Shown: positions 1-5,772, counted from the stretch's first letter. The stretch: 5,929 nt of DNA from Candidatus Gastranaerophilales bacterium (GCA_944323495.1 CALUSZ010000014.1:1-5929); one strand, 5' to 3'. A program made the numbers and translations. Notes: generated by a model not told the origin, from the letters alone.

Positions 1-401
1 CTCTTCCGCCGCAAAAAACCAATGCTCCCTCAAAGATTGCAACGCAGACAGGGATTTATGAAAATATTTTGAGCCCGACAGGTATTACTACCGATAATGA
101 GGGGAATGTTTATGTTGCAACTTTTTCAGATAATACTATTATAAAAATTACGCCGGACGGAAAAAGAAAAGTTTTTCTTAAGAGCAAAGAAATCAGCGGG
201 CCTATAAGTCTTGCAAGCGACAGCATCGGAAATATCTATGTCTCAAACTATAATACAAATAATGTTTTAAAGATTACTCCGCAAGGCTTGGTAACTGTGC
301 TTGTATCTAATATTGACAAGCCATACGGTCTCCATGTTGATGGGAATATGCTTTTTATAACCTGTCAGGGGTCTAATTCAATTTTGAGGCAGAAATTGTA
401 G
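1..401 (+). CDS. NHL-repeat beta-propeller protein, C-terminal part (5' end outside window)
   Basis: The reading frame is open from nt 3 to the TAG at 399-401 with no in-frame stop, so this is the tail of a longer gene. The TTG at 69 is an internal Leu codon (context ENILSPTG), not a start. At least two NHL/SMP-30-like blade units are visible: 'PTGITTDNEGNVYVATFSDN' followed by 'IIKITPDG', then 'ISLASDSIGNIYVSNYNTN' followed by 'VLKITPQG'. A third, degenerate unit begins 'KPYGLHVDGNMLFIT'. The pattern (hydrophobic-D-x-x-GN-hydrophobic-Y-V, then hydrophobic-K-I-TP-x-G) is typical of NHL propellers, which are often exported or surface proteins that bind ligands or proteins. Any signal peptide or other domain would lie upstream and is not visible. 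No enzymatic role can be assigned. The stop codon touches the ribosome-binding site of the next gene, so the two genes are probably co-transcribed. Confidence 0.8.
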   Translation, partial: LPPQKTNAPSKIATQTGIYENILSPTGITTDNEGNVYVATFSDNTIIKITPDGKRKVFLKSKEISGPISLASDSIGNIYVSNYNTNNVLKITPQGLVTVLVSNIDKPYGLHVDGNMLFITCQGSNSILRQKL

Positions 402-405
402 GAGG
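401..405 (+). promoter_or_regulatory. Shine-Dalgarno site for the HepT-like gene
   Basis: GGAGG lies 5 nt before the GTG at 411, and its first G is the last base of the upstream TAG stop. This strong site supports GTG 411 as the start and suggests translational linkage to the propeller gene. Confidence 0.8.
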
Positions 406-410
406 CGCCG

Positions 411-830
411 GTGAAGAAGTCTGAATTAAATCTTGATGTATTAAAAGACAGCTTAAAAACACTTAAGGAATGTTATAGTGATTATTCGGCAGAAACCAGC
501 CCTAAAATAAAGGATTATATTAAGGATTCCTGTATCAAAAGATTTGAATATACTTATGAAACATCAAAAAAAATAATGAATAAATTTTTGAAAAAAGAGT
601 ATGATAAGAGTGAGAAGGAGTTAACTATAAATAATATTTTTAGGGAGATGTACGGTCTTGACTTGATTAATAATTTTGAAAGATGGGTTGACTATAGAGA
701 AAAGAGAAACTTTACCTCGCATGAATACAATGAAAAATATACAGGTTCTATTATAGATATAATACCTGATTTTATAAATGACGTTGAATATTTAATAAAC
801 CATCTTGAGGGAGTTTTGCAGGATGGATAA
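411..830 (+). CDS. hepT: HepT-like HEPN toxin (HI0074 family, nucleotidyltransferase substrate-binding fold)
   Basis: This 139-residue all-helical protein starts at GTG. It matches the HI0074 / NTase_sub_bind family in length and motifs. An N-terminal helix contains IKRFEYTYE (42-50), the usual 'F-E-x-T-Y-E' signature. It is followed by the segment TINNIFREMYGLDLI (72-86), then RNFTSHEY at 99-106. R99-x4-H104-x-Y106 is an exact RX4HXY HEPN RNase motif. In characterised HepT proteins, Arg and His form the ribonuclease site and the Tyr is the residue that the partner MntA modifies with AMP. The partner gene overlaps its 3' end by 8 nt. By family knowledge it acts as a cytoplasmic RNase toxin, probably dimeric. 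The gene looks more AT-rich than uvrB by eye, as is common for mobile defence or toxin modules. Family assignment is confident; toxicity and RNA target are inferred. Confidence 0.88.
   Translation: MKKSELNLDVLKDSLKTLKECYSDYSAETSPKIKDYIKDSCIKRFEYTYETSKKIMNKFLKKEYDKSEKELTINNIFREMYGLDLINNFERWVDYREKRNFTSHEYNEKYTGSIIDIIPDFINDVEYLINHLEGVLQDG
807..813 (+). promoter_or_regulatory. Shine-Dalgarno site that fixes the mntA start
   Basis: GAGGGAG inside the end of hepT lies 9 nt before ATG 823. It favours ATG 823 over the upstream in-frame TTG at 805. Starting at TTG would add six residues (MREFCR) ahead of MDKTDL, and that start lies ahead of this site with no Shine-Dalgarno of its own. Confidence 0.7.
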
Positions 831-1140
831 AACAGATTTACCCGGAGTTAATTTCAGAGAAAAAAAAATAATAGAAGATATTTTAGAAGATTACCCTTAT
901 GAATTTTATTATTACGGCTCACGTGTAAAAGGTGATTATACCAAGTCTTCGGATTTAGATATATTAATAAAATCGGAAACAAAAATTCCCGAGAAAATTC
1001 TGGAAGAATTAAAATTGAGATTTAATGAGAGTTTAATTCCGTATATTGTTAATTTTTCTGAATTTATTTTGCTGGATGCTGATTTTTACAAACTAATAGA
1101 GCCGTCATTAGTAAGAGTCGGGAATGCAGACTCTGATTGA
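823..1140 (+). CDS. mntA: MntA-like minimal nucleotidyltransferase antitoxin (HI0073 family)
   Basis: This is a 105-residue protein from ATG 823, overlapping hepT by 8 nt (ATGGATAA). It is a minimal nucleotidyltransferase of the DNA polymerase beta superfamily: G32-S33-x10-D44-x-D46 (GSRVKGDYTKSSDLDI) is an exact GSX10DXD motif. Family members use two Mg2+ ions to transfer AMP from ATP onto the Tyr of the HepT RX4HXY motif, which silences the RNase. The C-terminal part (LIPYIVNFSEF, 71-81) aligns without gaps to the HI0073 segment that I recall as containing 'LPWRVDLLDW'. The third carboxylate expected there is Asn77 (codon AAT, 1051-1053), and the second Asp of that segment is Glu80. One of the usual three metal-binding acids may therefore be missing. 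Family assignment is confident; full catalytic competence is uncertain. The gene ends 48 nt before uvrB. Confidence 0.88.
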   Translation: MDKTDLPGVNFREKKIIEDILEDYPYEFYYYGSRVKGDYTKSSDLDILIKSETKIPEKILEELKLRFNESLIPYIVNFSEFILLDADFYKLIEPSLVRVGNADSD

Positions 1141-1176
1141 TTTTTGTAAAAAATACAATTATTTTTCTATGCGGTA

Positions 1177-1182
1177 TATAAT
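1177..1182 (+). promoter_or_regulatory. Probable -10 element of uvrB, implying a leaderless or near-leaderless mRNA
   Basis: A perfect TATAAT hexamer lies in the 48-nt mntA-uvrB gap and ends 6 nt before the uvrB ATG at 1189. A usual discriminator length would put the transcription start at or next to the A of ATG. No Shine-Dalgarno sequence is present in the gap. The -35 region 17 nt upstream (TACAAT, 1154-1159) is weak. No SOS (LexA-like) box is evident. Confidence 0.5.
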
Positions 1183-1188
1183 TAGATT

Positions 1189-3174
1189 ATGGAAAGAAAG
1201 TTTGAAATAGTTTCCAAATATAAACCAGCCGGAGACCAGCCGAAAGCTATCAAGGAACTTGTTGAGGGGTTAAAAGCCGGAGACGATGCACAAACTCTTT
1301 TGGGAATTACAGGCTCCGGTAAAACTTTTACTATCGCAAACGTAATTGAACAGGTCCAGAAGCCGACACTTATTATTGCGCATAACAAGACTCTTGCGGC
1401 GCAGTTGTATAACGAGTTTAAGGAGCTTTTTCCAAATAATGCGGTTGAGTATTTCATAAGCTATTATGATTATTATCAGCCGGAAGCTTATATTCCGAGA
1501 ACCGATACTTATATTGAAAAATCAGCGAGTATTAATGAAGAAATAGACCGCTTGAGGCATAATACGACAAGGAGCTTGTATGAAAGAAACGATGTAATTA
1601 TTGTTGCTTCCGTAAGCTGTATTTACGGCTTGGGTCTGCCGGAAAGTTATTTCAAAGGGACGATTAAAATTTCTGTCGGTGATACTTTAGACAGAGGAGA
1701 TTTAATCAAACATCTTGTCATGACTCAATATACAAGAAATGATTTAGTGCTTGAGCGTTCAACTTTCCGTGCGCGCGGTGATATTTTGGAAATCATGCCG
1801 GCTTATGAAAAAATTATTACAAGGATTTACTTTTTTGGTGATGAGATTGAAAAAATTGTAAGGATTGATAATCTCACAGGTGAGATTATAGAAGTGCCAG
1901 AAAGTGTCATGATTTATCCGGCTGTACATTATATAGCTTATGATGAGAATGAGGAAGAGACAATAAGGCTAATTAGAGAAGAGTTGAAAAACCGCGTGGT
2001 CGAACTTGAAAGCCAGAACAAAATCCTTGAATCTCAAAGGCTCCAGCAGAGAGTTAAATATGATATAGAAATGATTAAGGAGATGGGGTATTGTTCGGGG
2101 ATAGAAAACTATTCAAGAATAATAGAACGCCGTCCGGTAGGCTCTGCCCCTGCTACGTTATTGGATTATTTTAGAGGTGATTTCTTAACTGTCATTGATG
2201 AATCTCATGTTACCCTTCCGCAATTAAACGGCATGTACCACGGAGACGCGTCAAGAAAAAATACGCTTGTGGAATTCGGGTTCCGCCTGCCTTGCGCAAA
2301 GGACAACAGACCGCTAAAGAGCGAAGAATTTTTTGCGAAAGTCGGGCAGAAGATTTATATTTCCGCAACTCCGGGCGAGTTTGAGAAAGAGACTTCCGCA
2401 CAGCTTGTAGAGCAAATTATCCGCCCAACGGGGCTCGTTGACCCTAAAATCAGTGTTCGGCCGATTGAGACACAGATTTCGGATTTGAAGGCTGAAATTG
2501 AAAAGAGGGCAAAGAAAGAAGAGCGTGTTTTAATTACAACTTTGACTAAGCGTATGGCAGAGGATTTATGCGACTATTTCCTTCAAGACGGAATAAGAGT
2601 CAGATATCTCCATAGCGGCATCAAATCAATAGAACGTGTAGAGATTTTGAGGGATTTGAGGCTTGGAGAATTTGATGTTCTAATCGGTGTTAACCTTTTA
2701 AGAGAGGGGCTTGATATACCGGAAGTCTCACTGGTAGCTATTATGGACGCAGATAAGGAAGGATTTTTGAGGTCAGAGACGAGTTTAATTCAGACAATCG
2801 GGCGTGCAGCGCGTAACGCATGCGGGGAAGTTATTATGTACGCCGACAAAATAACAGATTCTATGCAGAAAGCAATAGATGAAACAAACAGGCGCCGTGA
2901 AATCCAGCTTGAATACAACAAAGAGCATGGTATTATTCCGCAGACAATTAAAAAACCGATTGAGAATAATCTTCTTTCTCTTGTTGCAAGCTACAGGGAT
3001 TTAGAAGACATTGTTGCAGAAGAAATGGTCGATTTGGGTATAGAAAAGAAAGATTTACCAAAGCTTATTACCAAATTGGAAAAAGATATGCACAAAGCCG
3101 CTAAAATTCTTGATTTTGAACGCGCAGCAGAAATAAGAGACCAGCTCAAAAAATTGCGTGAGATGGTTAACTAG
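1189..3174 (+). CDS. uvrB: Excinuclease ABC subunit B (UvrB)
   Basis: This is a complete 661-residue UvrB; the E. coli protein is 673. UvrB is the damage-verifying helicase-like subunit of nucleotide excision repair. It is loaded by UvrA, opens the duplex and recruits UvrC for the incisions. All signature regions are present. Walker A is GITGSGKT (39-46). The aromatic-rich beta-hairpin inserted between the strands spans about 88-111 ([18 protein letters not shown]). The Walker B/DEAD-like box is IDESH (336-340). Helicase motif III-like ISATPG is at 391-396, motif [14 protein letters not shown] at 502-514 and motif [11 protein letters not shown] at 535-543. A C-terminal UVR domain (about 623-659, [20 protein letters not shown]) is the UvrC/UvrA contact. 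ATG 1189 is well placed for the family N-terminus ([17 protein letters not shown]). It has no Shine-Dalgarno sequence. No uvrA or uvrC is in the window. Confidence 0.98.
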   Translation: MERKFEIVSKYKPAGDQPKAIKELVEGLKAGDDAQTLLGITGSGKTFTIANVIEQVQKPTLIIAHNKTLAAQLYNEFKELFPNNAVEYFISYYDYYQPEAYIPRTDTYIEKSASINEEIDRLRHNTTRSLYERNDVIIVASVSCIYGLGLPESYFKGTIKISVGDTLDRGDLIKHLVMTQYTRNDLVLERSTFRARGDILEIMPAYEKIITRIYFFGDEIEKIVRIDNLTGEIIEVPESVMIYPAVHYIAYDENEEETIRLIREELKNRVVELESQNKILESQRLQQRVKYDIEMIKEMGYCSGIENYSRIIERRPVGSAPATLLDYFRGDFLTVIDESHVTLPQLNGMYHGDASRKNTLVEFGFRLPCAKDNRPLKSEEFFAKVGQKIYISATPGEFEKETSAQLVEQIIRPTGLVDPKISVRPIETQISDLKAEIEKRAKKEERVLITTLTKRMAEDLCDYFLQDGIRVRYLHSGIKSIERVEILRDLRLGEFDVLIGVNLLREGLDIPEVSLVAIMDADKEGFLRSETSLIQTIGRAARNACGEVIMYADKITDSMQKAIDETNRRREIQLEYNKEHGIIPQTIKKPIENNLLSLVASYRDLEDIVAEEMVDLGIEKKDLPKLITKLEKDMHKAAKILDFERAAEIRDQLKKLREMVN

Positions 3175-3194
3175 CAAATATTTTTTTTATGAGA

Positions 3195-3200
3195 TTTAAT
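3195..3200 (+). promoter_or_regulatory. Possible -10 element ahead of the GNAT-like gene
   Basis: TTTAAT (5 of 6 to consensus) ends 5 nt before ATG 3206 in the 31-nt gap after uvrB. A run of eight T's (3181-3188) precedes it. No Shine-Dalgarno sequence is visible. The placement mirrors the uvrB promoter, but the region is so AT-rich that a chance match is quite possible. Confidence 0.3.
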
Positions 3201-3205
3201 TTAGT

Positions 3206-3667
3206 ATGAAGATACCGGAAGTTTTAATATACAACCCTAGCGGTACTAATTTATACCAGATGATAAATATAAAAGATAAAAAGCTTGTCGGCAGAATGAT
3301 TGCACATCCAAATATTAACCGTCAGCTTGAGATAGATGAACTTACTATTTTGGGTCGGTTTCGTCAGGGTTACGGTACTAAGTTTCTTAATTTTGCAAAA
3401 AGATTGAGCTGTGAATACGGATATGACGGAAATATGATATTAAATGCATGTACAACCCCTTATGACCCTCATAATCCGCCGCATATTTTTTATCGCAAAT
3501 ATGGATTTACATCAAATAATAAAAAAATGATAAAAAAGATTGATAACTATATAAAAAAAGGCAAACAATTAAATGCATATCAAGCTCTGCCATTAATAAT
3601 GTATTATCCTGATGATACACCTAAAAAACAATCTTTTTGGGATAGAATAAAAAGGCTTTTTAGATAA
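3206..3667 (+). CDS. Small GNAT-like N-acetyltransferase, substrate unknown
   Basis: This is a 153-residue protein with GNAT-like landmarks. A beta strand, LEIDELTI (41-48), leads into RFRQGYGTKFLNFAKRL (51-67). That fits GNAT motif A, the acetyl-CoA pyrophosphate loop R/Q-x-x-G-x-G/A, with R53-Q54-G55-Y56-G57 followed by a helix. A later strand NMILNAC (76-82) and FYRKYGF (95-101) match the 'FYxKxGF' signature of motif B. It is a single-domain protein with no signal peptide. The extreme C-terminus is basic and amphipathic (WDRIKRLFR, 145-153) and could touch membrane or nucleic acid. The stretch between strand and motif B (TTPYDPHNPPH, 83-93) is an unusual Pro/His-rich loop. Substrate and pathway cannot be deduced. 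It stands between uvrB and an exported protein gene without obvious functional linkage. Start ATG 3206 is the only plausible one. Confidence 0.6.
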   Translation: MKIPEVLIYNPSGTNLYQMINIKDKKLVGRMIAHPNINRQLEIDELTILGRFRQGYGTKFLNFAKRLSCEYGYDGNMILNACTTPYDPHNPPHIFYRKYGFTSNNKKMIKKIDNYIKKGKQLNAYQALPLIMYYPDDTPKKQSFWDRIKRLFR

Positions 3668-3676
3668 GAGATTTTA

Positions 3677-3690
3677 TGCTAATCTATAAT
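3677..3690 (+). promoter_or_regulatory. Possible promoter of the WG-repeat gene
   Basis: The 24-nt gap before ATG 3692 contains TGC-TAATCT (extended -10-like; the hexamer ends 6 nt before ATG) and an overlapping perfect TATAAT at 3685-3690, which is too close to the ATG for a normal leader. AGATT (3669-3673) and AATCT (3681-3685) form a 5-bp inverted repeat across it. No Shine-Dalgarno sequence is present. Which hexamer is used cannot be decided from sequence. Confidence 0.35.
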
Positions 3691-3691
3691 T

Positions 3692-4558
3692 ATGAAGAAG
3701 TTAGCTTTAATATTGTTGTTAATATTTATTCAAACTTCCGTATTTGCAGGGTCTGTCGTATATAATGATGACGGAAAATTCGGCCTTAAGGATGAGACGG
3801 GAACAATAATTGCCGAGGCTCAGTATAAGAAACTTATCCGCCTCGGAGATACGGGCTGGATTGTTCAAAAGGGCTCCAGATTCGGGATTATGGCTGACAG
3901 CGGAAAAATTTTGGTTGATATAAAGTATAATTATGCTGAAAGAATTTTGGGAAAATATGCAAAGCTCAAAAAAGGCGACAAGTTTGGTTTATATGATGAG
4001 ATGGGCTTTGAGGTATTGCCTCCCGAATATTCATCAATTGACCTCTTGTTCGGCGGAATGTTTTTAACCTGCAAAAATTATAAATATGGCGTAACTGATA
4101 TTAACGGTCAGCCTATTTTGGATAATATTTTTGATGATATTTATATGCCCGAACCTAACAAAATGGTGCTTGTATATAACGGCCAGCAGTTTGAAATAGA
4201 AAGCGCCAGAGGCGAAGAGCTTACATTGCCTTCCGATATTCGTTCACTTTCAGATAATTCTAATTTTGAAATAAAAGAACTTATTACAAAACCAGGGGTT
4301 ACAACAGGATACTATAGCGTTACGGCTACAAATTATTTCTTAAAATTATTCTCATCAATTTCTCCAGCGTACGAAGAAACAATAGATGAATTAATGTTTT
4401 CTCAAGGTGCTGATGCTGCCGGAGTTATCATGAAATTTAGCTGGGTGCCGAAATTTCCGTTTGTGTATGCAAAAAAATATTGGAAAAATCTTACAGCACC
4501 TAATAATGGACCTTTAAGCGAAGTAAAATCTAATTTGAAAAAAGAACTTTCAGAATAA
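3692..4558 (+). CDS. Exported WG-repeat-like protein with unknown C-terminal domain
   Basis: This 288-residue protein starts with a clear Sec signal peptide: MKK, a hydrophobic core LALILLLIFIQ, and a probable cleavage near SVFA-G (19/20), so it is predicted to be periplasmic or extracytoplasmic. Four tandem WG-like beta repeats follow. Each is centred on an aromatic-Gly pair: F30-G31 (KFGLKDETG), F64-G65 (RFGIMADSG), F98-G99 (KFGLYDEMG) and Y132-G133 (KYGVTDING). Each then has a turn and a short strand ending in an aromatic (QYKKL, KYNYA, EYSSI, IFDDI). The spacing is exactly 34 residues each time. Trp is replaced by Phe/Tyr, and the one WI (56-57) lies outside the pattern. WG repeats generally mediate binding rather than catalysis. 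Residues about 190-288 form a separate domain that I do not recognise, rich in aromatics (SWVPKFPFVYAKKYWKNL). It is followed by a structured gene-free region. Confidence 0.75.
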   Translation: MKKLALILLLIFIQTSVFAGSVVYNDDGKFGLKDETGTIIAEAQYKKLIRLGDTGWIVQKGSRFGIMADSGKILVDIKYNYAERILGKYAKLKKGDKFGLYDEMGFEVLPPEYSSIDLLFGGMFLTCKNYKYGVTDINGQPILDNIFDDIYMPEPNKMVLVYNGQQFEIESARGEELTLPSDIRSLSDNSNFEIKELITKPGVTTGYYSVTATNYFLKLFSSISPAYEETIDELMFSQGADAAGVIMKFSWVPKFPFVYAKKYWKNLTAPNNGPLSEVKSNLKKELSE

Positions 4559-4564
4559 ATAATT

Positions 4565-4584
4565 CTTTGGAGTTAGTACCAAAG
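4565..4584 (+). terminator. Hairpin just after the WG-repeat gene, weak terminator candidate
   Basis: CTTTGG (4565-4570) and CCAAAG (4579-4584) form a perfect 6-bp stem with an 8-nt loop, starting 6 nt after the TAA. Only an A/T-mixed stretch follows, without a run of T's, so it may be a weak or factor-assisted terminator, or an mRNA-end stabiliser. Confidence 0.35.
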
Positions 4585-4608
4585 CAGATTATTATATATA
4601 AATAAAAA

Positions 4609-4617
4609 TGCTACAAT
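4609..4617 (+). promoter_or_regulatory. Extended -10 promoter for the intergenic RNA
   Basis: TGC-TACAAT is a good extended -10 element (TGn plus 5 of 6). Its -35 region is poor (TTATTA at 4589-4594 with a 17-nt spacer), as is common with extended -10 promoters. The expected start falls near 4624, exactly the first base of the 10-bp helix of the downstream RNA; that agreement strengthens both calls. Confidence 0.5.
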
Positions 4618-4623
4618 ATAAAT

Positions 4624-4776
4624 GTAAGTCGAAGGCAGCTAGTGAATTGTCGGATTTCGACGCTATATATGATTAGGCATTGTGTGTGTGTTCGGCTTAC
4701 TTCTTTAAAAACCCAAATCTTTTCTTCATAATAATTAGCCTTGCTCCTTTTGTCTCTCTTCCGAAAGGGGCTTTTT
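4624..4776 (+). ncRNA. Candidate structured RNA (small RNA or terminating leader) upstream of ispH
   Basis: About 153 nt are bounded by an extended -10 promoter and an intrinsic terminator, with no convincing + strand ORF. Its 5' end GTAAGTCGAA (4624-4633) pairs fully with TTCGGCTTAC (4691-4700; nine Watson-Crick pairs and one U-G), closing a 77-nt domain. Inside are a hairpin GTCG (4649-4652) / CGAC (4658-4661) with a 5-nt loop, a possible 4-bp helix TAGT (4640-4643) / GCTA (4662-4665), and a (TG)5 run at 4681-4690. A pyrimidine-rich, presumably single-stranded linker (about 4701-4737) follows, then the terminator stem. AAGGC (4632-4636) can also pair with GCCTT (4738-4742) next to the terminator, which would break the end of the closing helix. 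I do not recognise a tRNA, tmRNA, SRP RNA, RNase P RNA, 6S RNA or any riboswitch consensus. Function is unknown; an ispH leader or a free sRNA are both possible. Confidence 0.45.
4743..4776 (+). terminator. Intrinsic terminator of the intergenic RNA
   Basis: GCTCCTTT (4743-4750) pairs with AAAGGGGC (4764-4771) in an 8-bp stem (one U-G) with a 13-nt loop, followed directly by five T's (4772-4776). It is the clearest terminator in the window. It lies 90 nt before the ispH start, so it would cut off transcription from the 4612-4617 promoter unless read through. Confidence 0.6.
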
Positions 4777-4820
4777 GCTGCATGCTTGAAAATAATTTTT
4801 GTTTAAGATTTAATAAAATT

Positions 4821-4846
4821 ACTGAGGTTTTAACCTCTAGTCTTTT
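4821..4846 (+). terminator. Second hairpin before ispH, terminator or operator candidate
   Basis: GAGGT (4824-4828) / ACCTC (4833-4837) with a UUUA loop forms a 5-bp stem. At the DNA level GAGGTT/AACCTC is a 6-bp inverted repeat with a 2-bp centre. ACT (4821-4823) and AGT (4839-4841) can extend it across a one-base bulge. CTTTT follows. It ends about 20 nt before the ispH start, so it could be a backup terminator or a protein-binding site over the ispH promoter. Confidence 0.35.
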
Positions 4847-4866
4847 AGAAAGCGAATAATAAATTT

Positions 4867-5727
4867 TTGAGTAATCCAAATATTAAACTAGCCAAATTTG
4901 CAGGGTTCTGTTACGGAGTAAAAAGAGCCGTTGAAACAGCTAAAAAATTAAAAGAAGAAAACCCTGATAAAAAAATATATATTTTAGGTGAATTAATCCA
5001 TAATACTGATGTCATTAGAGAATTGGAGAATTTAGGAATCCAGACTATTTATGAAATTCCGCAGCATGGCGAAGGGATTTGTATAATAAGAAGCCACGGT
5101 GAAGCACCTGATGTTTTTGAAAAAATCAAAAATGCGGGTTTTGAAGTTGTTGATTTAACCTGTCCTGATGTTAAAAAAGTCCAGCAGCGTGCGGTAGAGC
5201 TTGCCAAGAATGATTATTTTGTAATAATTGTAGGAAAACCAAATCATCCGGAAGTCATTGCAATTAAGGCAAATGCCGATTTGTATTCTTCTAATGTGGT
5301 TGTGGCTACTACTATAGAAGAGCTTGCGCCATATGAATCACAGATAAAATCACATAAAAAAGTGGGAGTCGTAGTGCAGACTACGCAAATGGTTTCTTCT
5401 TTGAATTTAGTTGTGAATTATTTAAATACTATTGCTAAAGAAGTTTTAATTTATAATACTATCTGTCAGTCAACGGCAATGAGGCAGAAAGAGGCAAAGG
5501 AACTAGCAAAAGAAAGTGATTTAATGATAGTTGTGGGTTCAAAAAAAAGTGCTAATACGACGCATCTTGCGGAAATTTTGAAGGATTTTACTAAAACAAT
5601 TCATATAGAAAACGACAGCGAGTTAAATAAAGATTTATTAAAAGGTGCTGAAAATATCGGTATTACTGCAGGAGCTTCCACTCCGCAGTTAATTATAGAC
5701 AAGGTAATTAATGTTATAAATGAGTAG
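4867..5727 (+). CDS. ispH: 4-hydroxy-3-methylbut-2-enyl diphosphate reductase (IspH/LytB)
   Basis: This is a complete 286-residue IspH, the last enzyme of the MEP pathway, which reduces HMBPP to IPP and DMAPP with an oxygen-sensitive [4Fe-4S] cluster in the cytoplasm. The three cluster cysteines are present: C15 (GFCYGVKRAV), C99 (LTCPDVKKVQ) and C200 (NTICQSTAMRQ). The active-site residues are also present: H45 (ELIHN), H77 (RSHGE), H127 and E129 (NHPEV), T172/T173 (QTT), S228/N230 (KKSANT) and S271 (GASTPQ). The start is TTG 4867. An in-frame stop at 4846-4848 rules out a longer form, and there is no in-frame ATG or GTG between that stop and the conserved LAKFAGFC. There is no Shine-Dalgarno sequence, and AATAAT ends 6 nt before TTG. 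The S1 gene starts 57 nt downstream. Its presence means this organism makes isoprenoids by the MEP route. Confidence 0.97.
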   Translation: MSNPNIKLAKFAGFCYGVKRAVETAKKLKEENPDKKIYILGELIHNTDVIRELENLGIQTIYEIPQHGEGICIIRSHGEAPDVFEKIKNAGFEVVDLTCPDVKKVQQRAVELAKNDYFVIIVGKPNHPEVIAIKANADLYSSNVVVATTIEELAPYESQIKSHKKVGVVVQTTQMVSSLNLVVNYLNTIAKEVLIYNTICQSTAMRQKEAKELAKESDLMIVVGSKKSANTTHLAEILKDFTKTIHIENDSELNKDLLKGAENIGITAGASTPQLIIDKVINVINE

Positions 5728-5772
5728 GAACAAATAATATAGTGGAAAATATAAAACAATCTACAAAGTAAA

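Noticed and set aside
69..401. A complete 110-residue gene starting at TTG 69
   Set aside because: The frame stays open upstream to nt 3 and reads as protein continuous with the NHL repeats, so TTG 69 is an internal codon of a truncated gene.
805..822. TTG 805 as the mntA start
   Set aside because: It lies ahead of the GAGGGAG ribosome site, which is well spaced for ATG 823, and the extra six residues are not part of the family N-terminus.
1182..1457. Minus-strand ORFs inside uvrB (1182-1457, 2210-2401) and over the ispH/S1 junction (5601-5852)
   Set aside because: They lie antisense to strongly conserved coding sequence and show no family features or start signals; they are shadows.
3154..3188. 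uvrB terminator: TTGC/GCAA stem followed by eight T's
   Set aside because: The stem is only 4 bp with a 16-nt loop and overlaps the uvrB stop codon; too weak to call.
4649..4690. tmRNA fragment, because GGATTTCGACG resembles the tmRNA 5' motif GGATTCGACGG
   Set aside because: It has one extra T, and no tag peptide frame, T-arm or tRNA-like 3' end is present in the roughly 300-nt region.
4624..4776. 6S RNA or tRNA assignment for the intergenic RNA
   Set aside because: The 5' strand pairs at 4691-4700 rather than with the 3' end, no 6S-like central bubble could be drawn, and no tRNA arms or T-loop sequence fit.
4697..4879. Minus-strand 60-residue ORF, or its internal 10-residue peptide MKKRFGFLKK preceded by AAAGGAG
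   Set aside because: The long form shows no family features and overlaps the terminator and the start of ispH. For the short peptide the AAAGGAG is about 14 nt from the ATG, too far for a normal site, and no minus-strand promoter or downstream gene supports a leader peptide.
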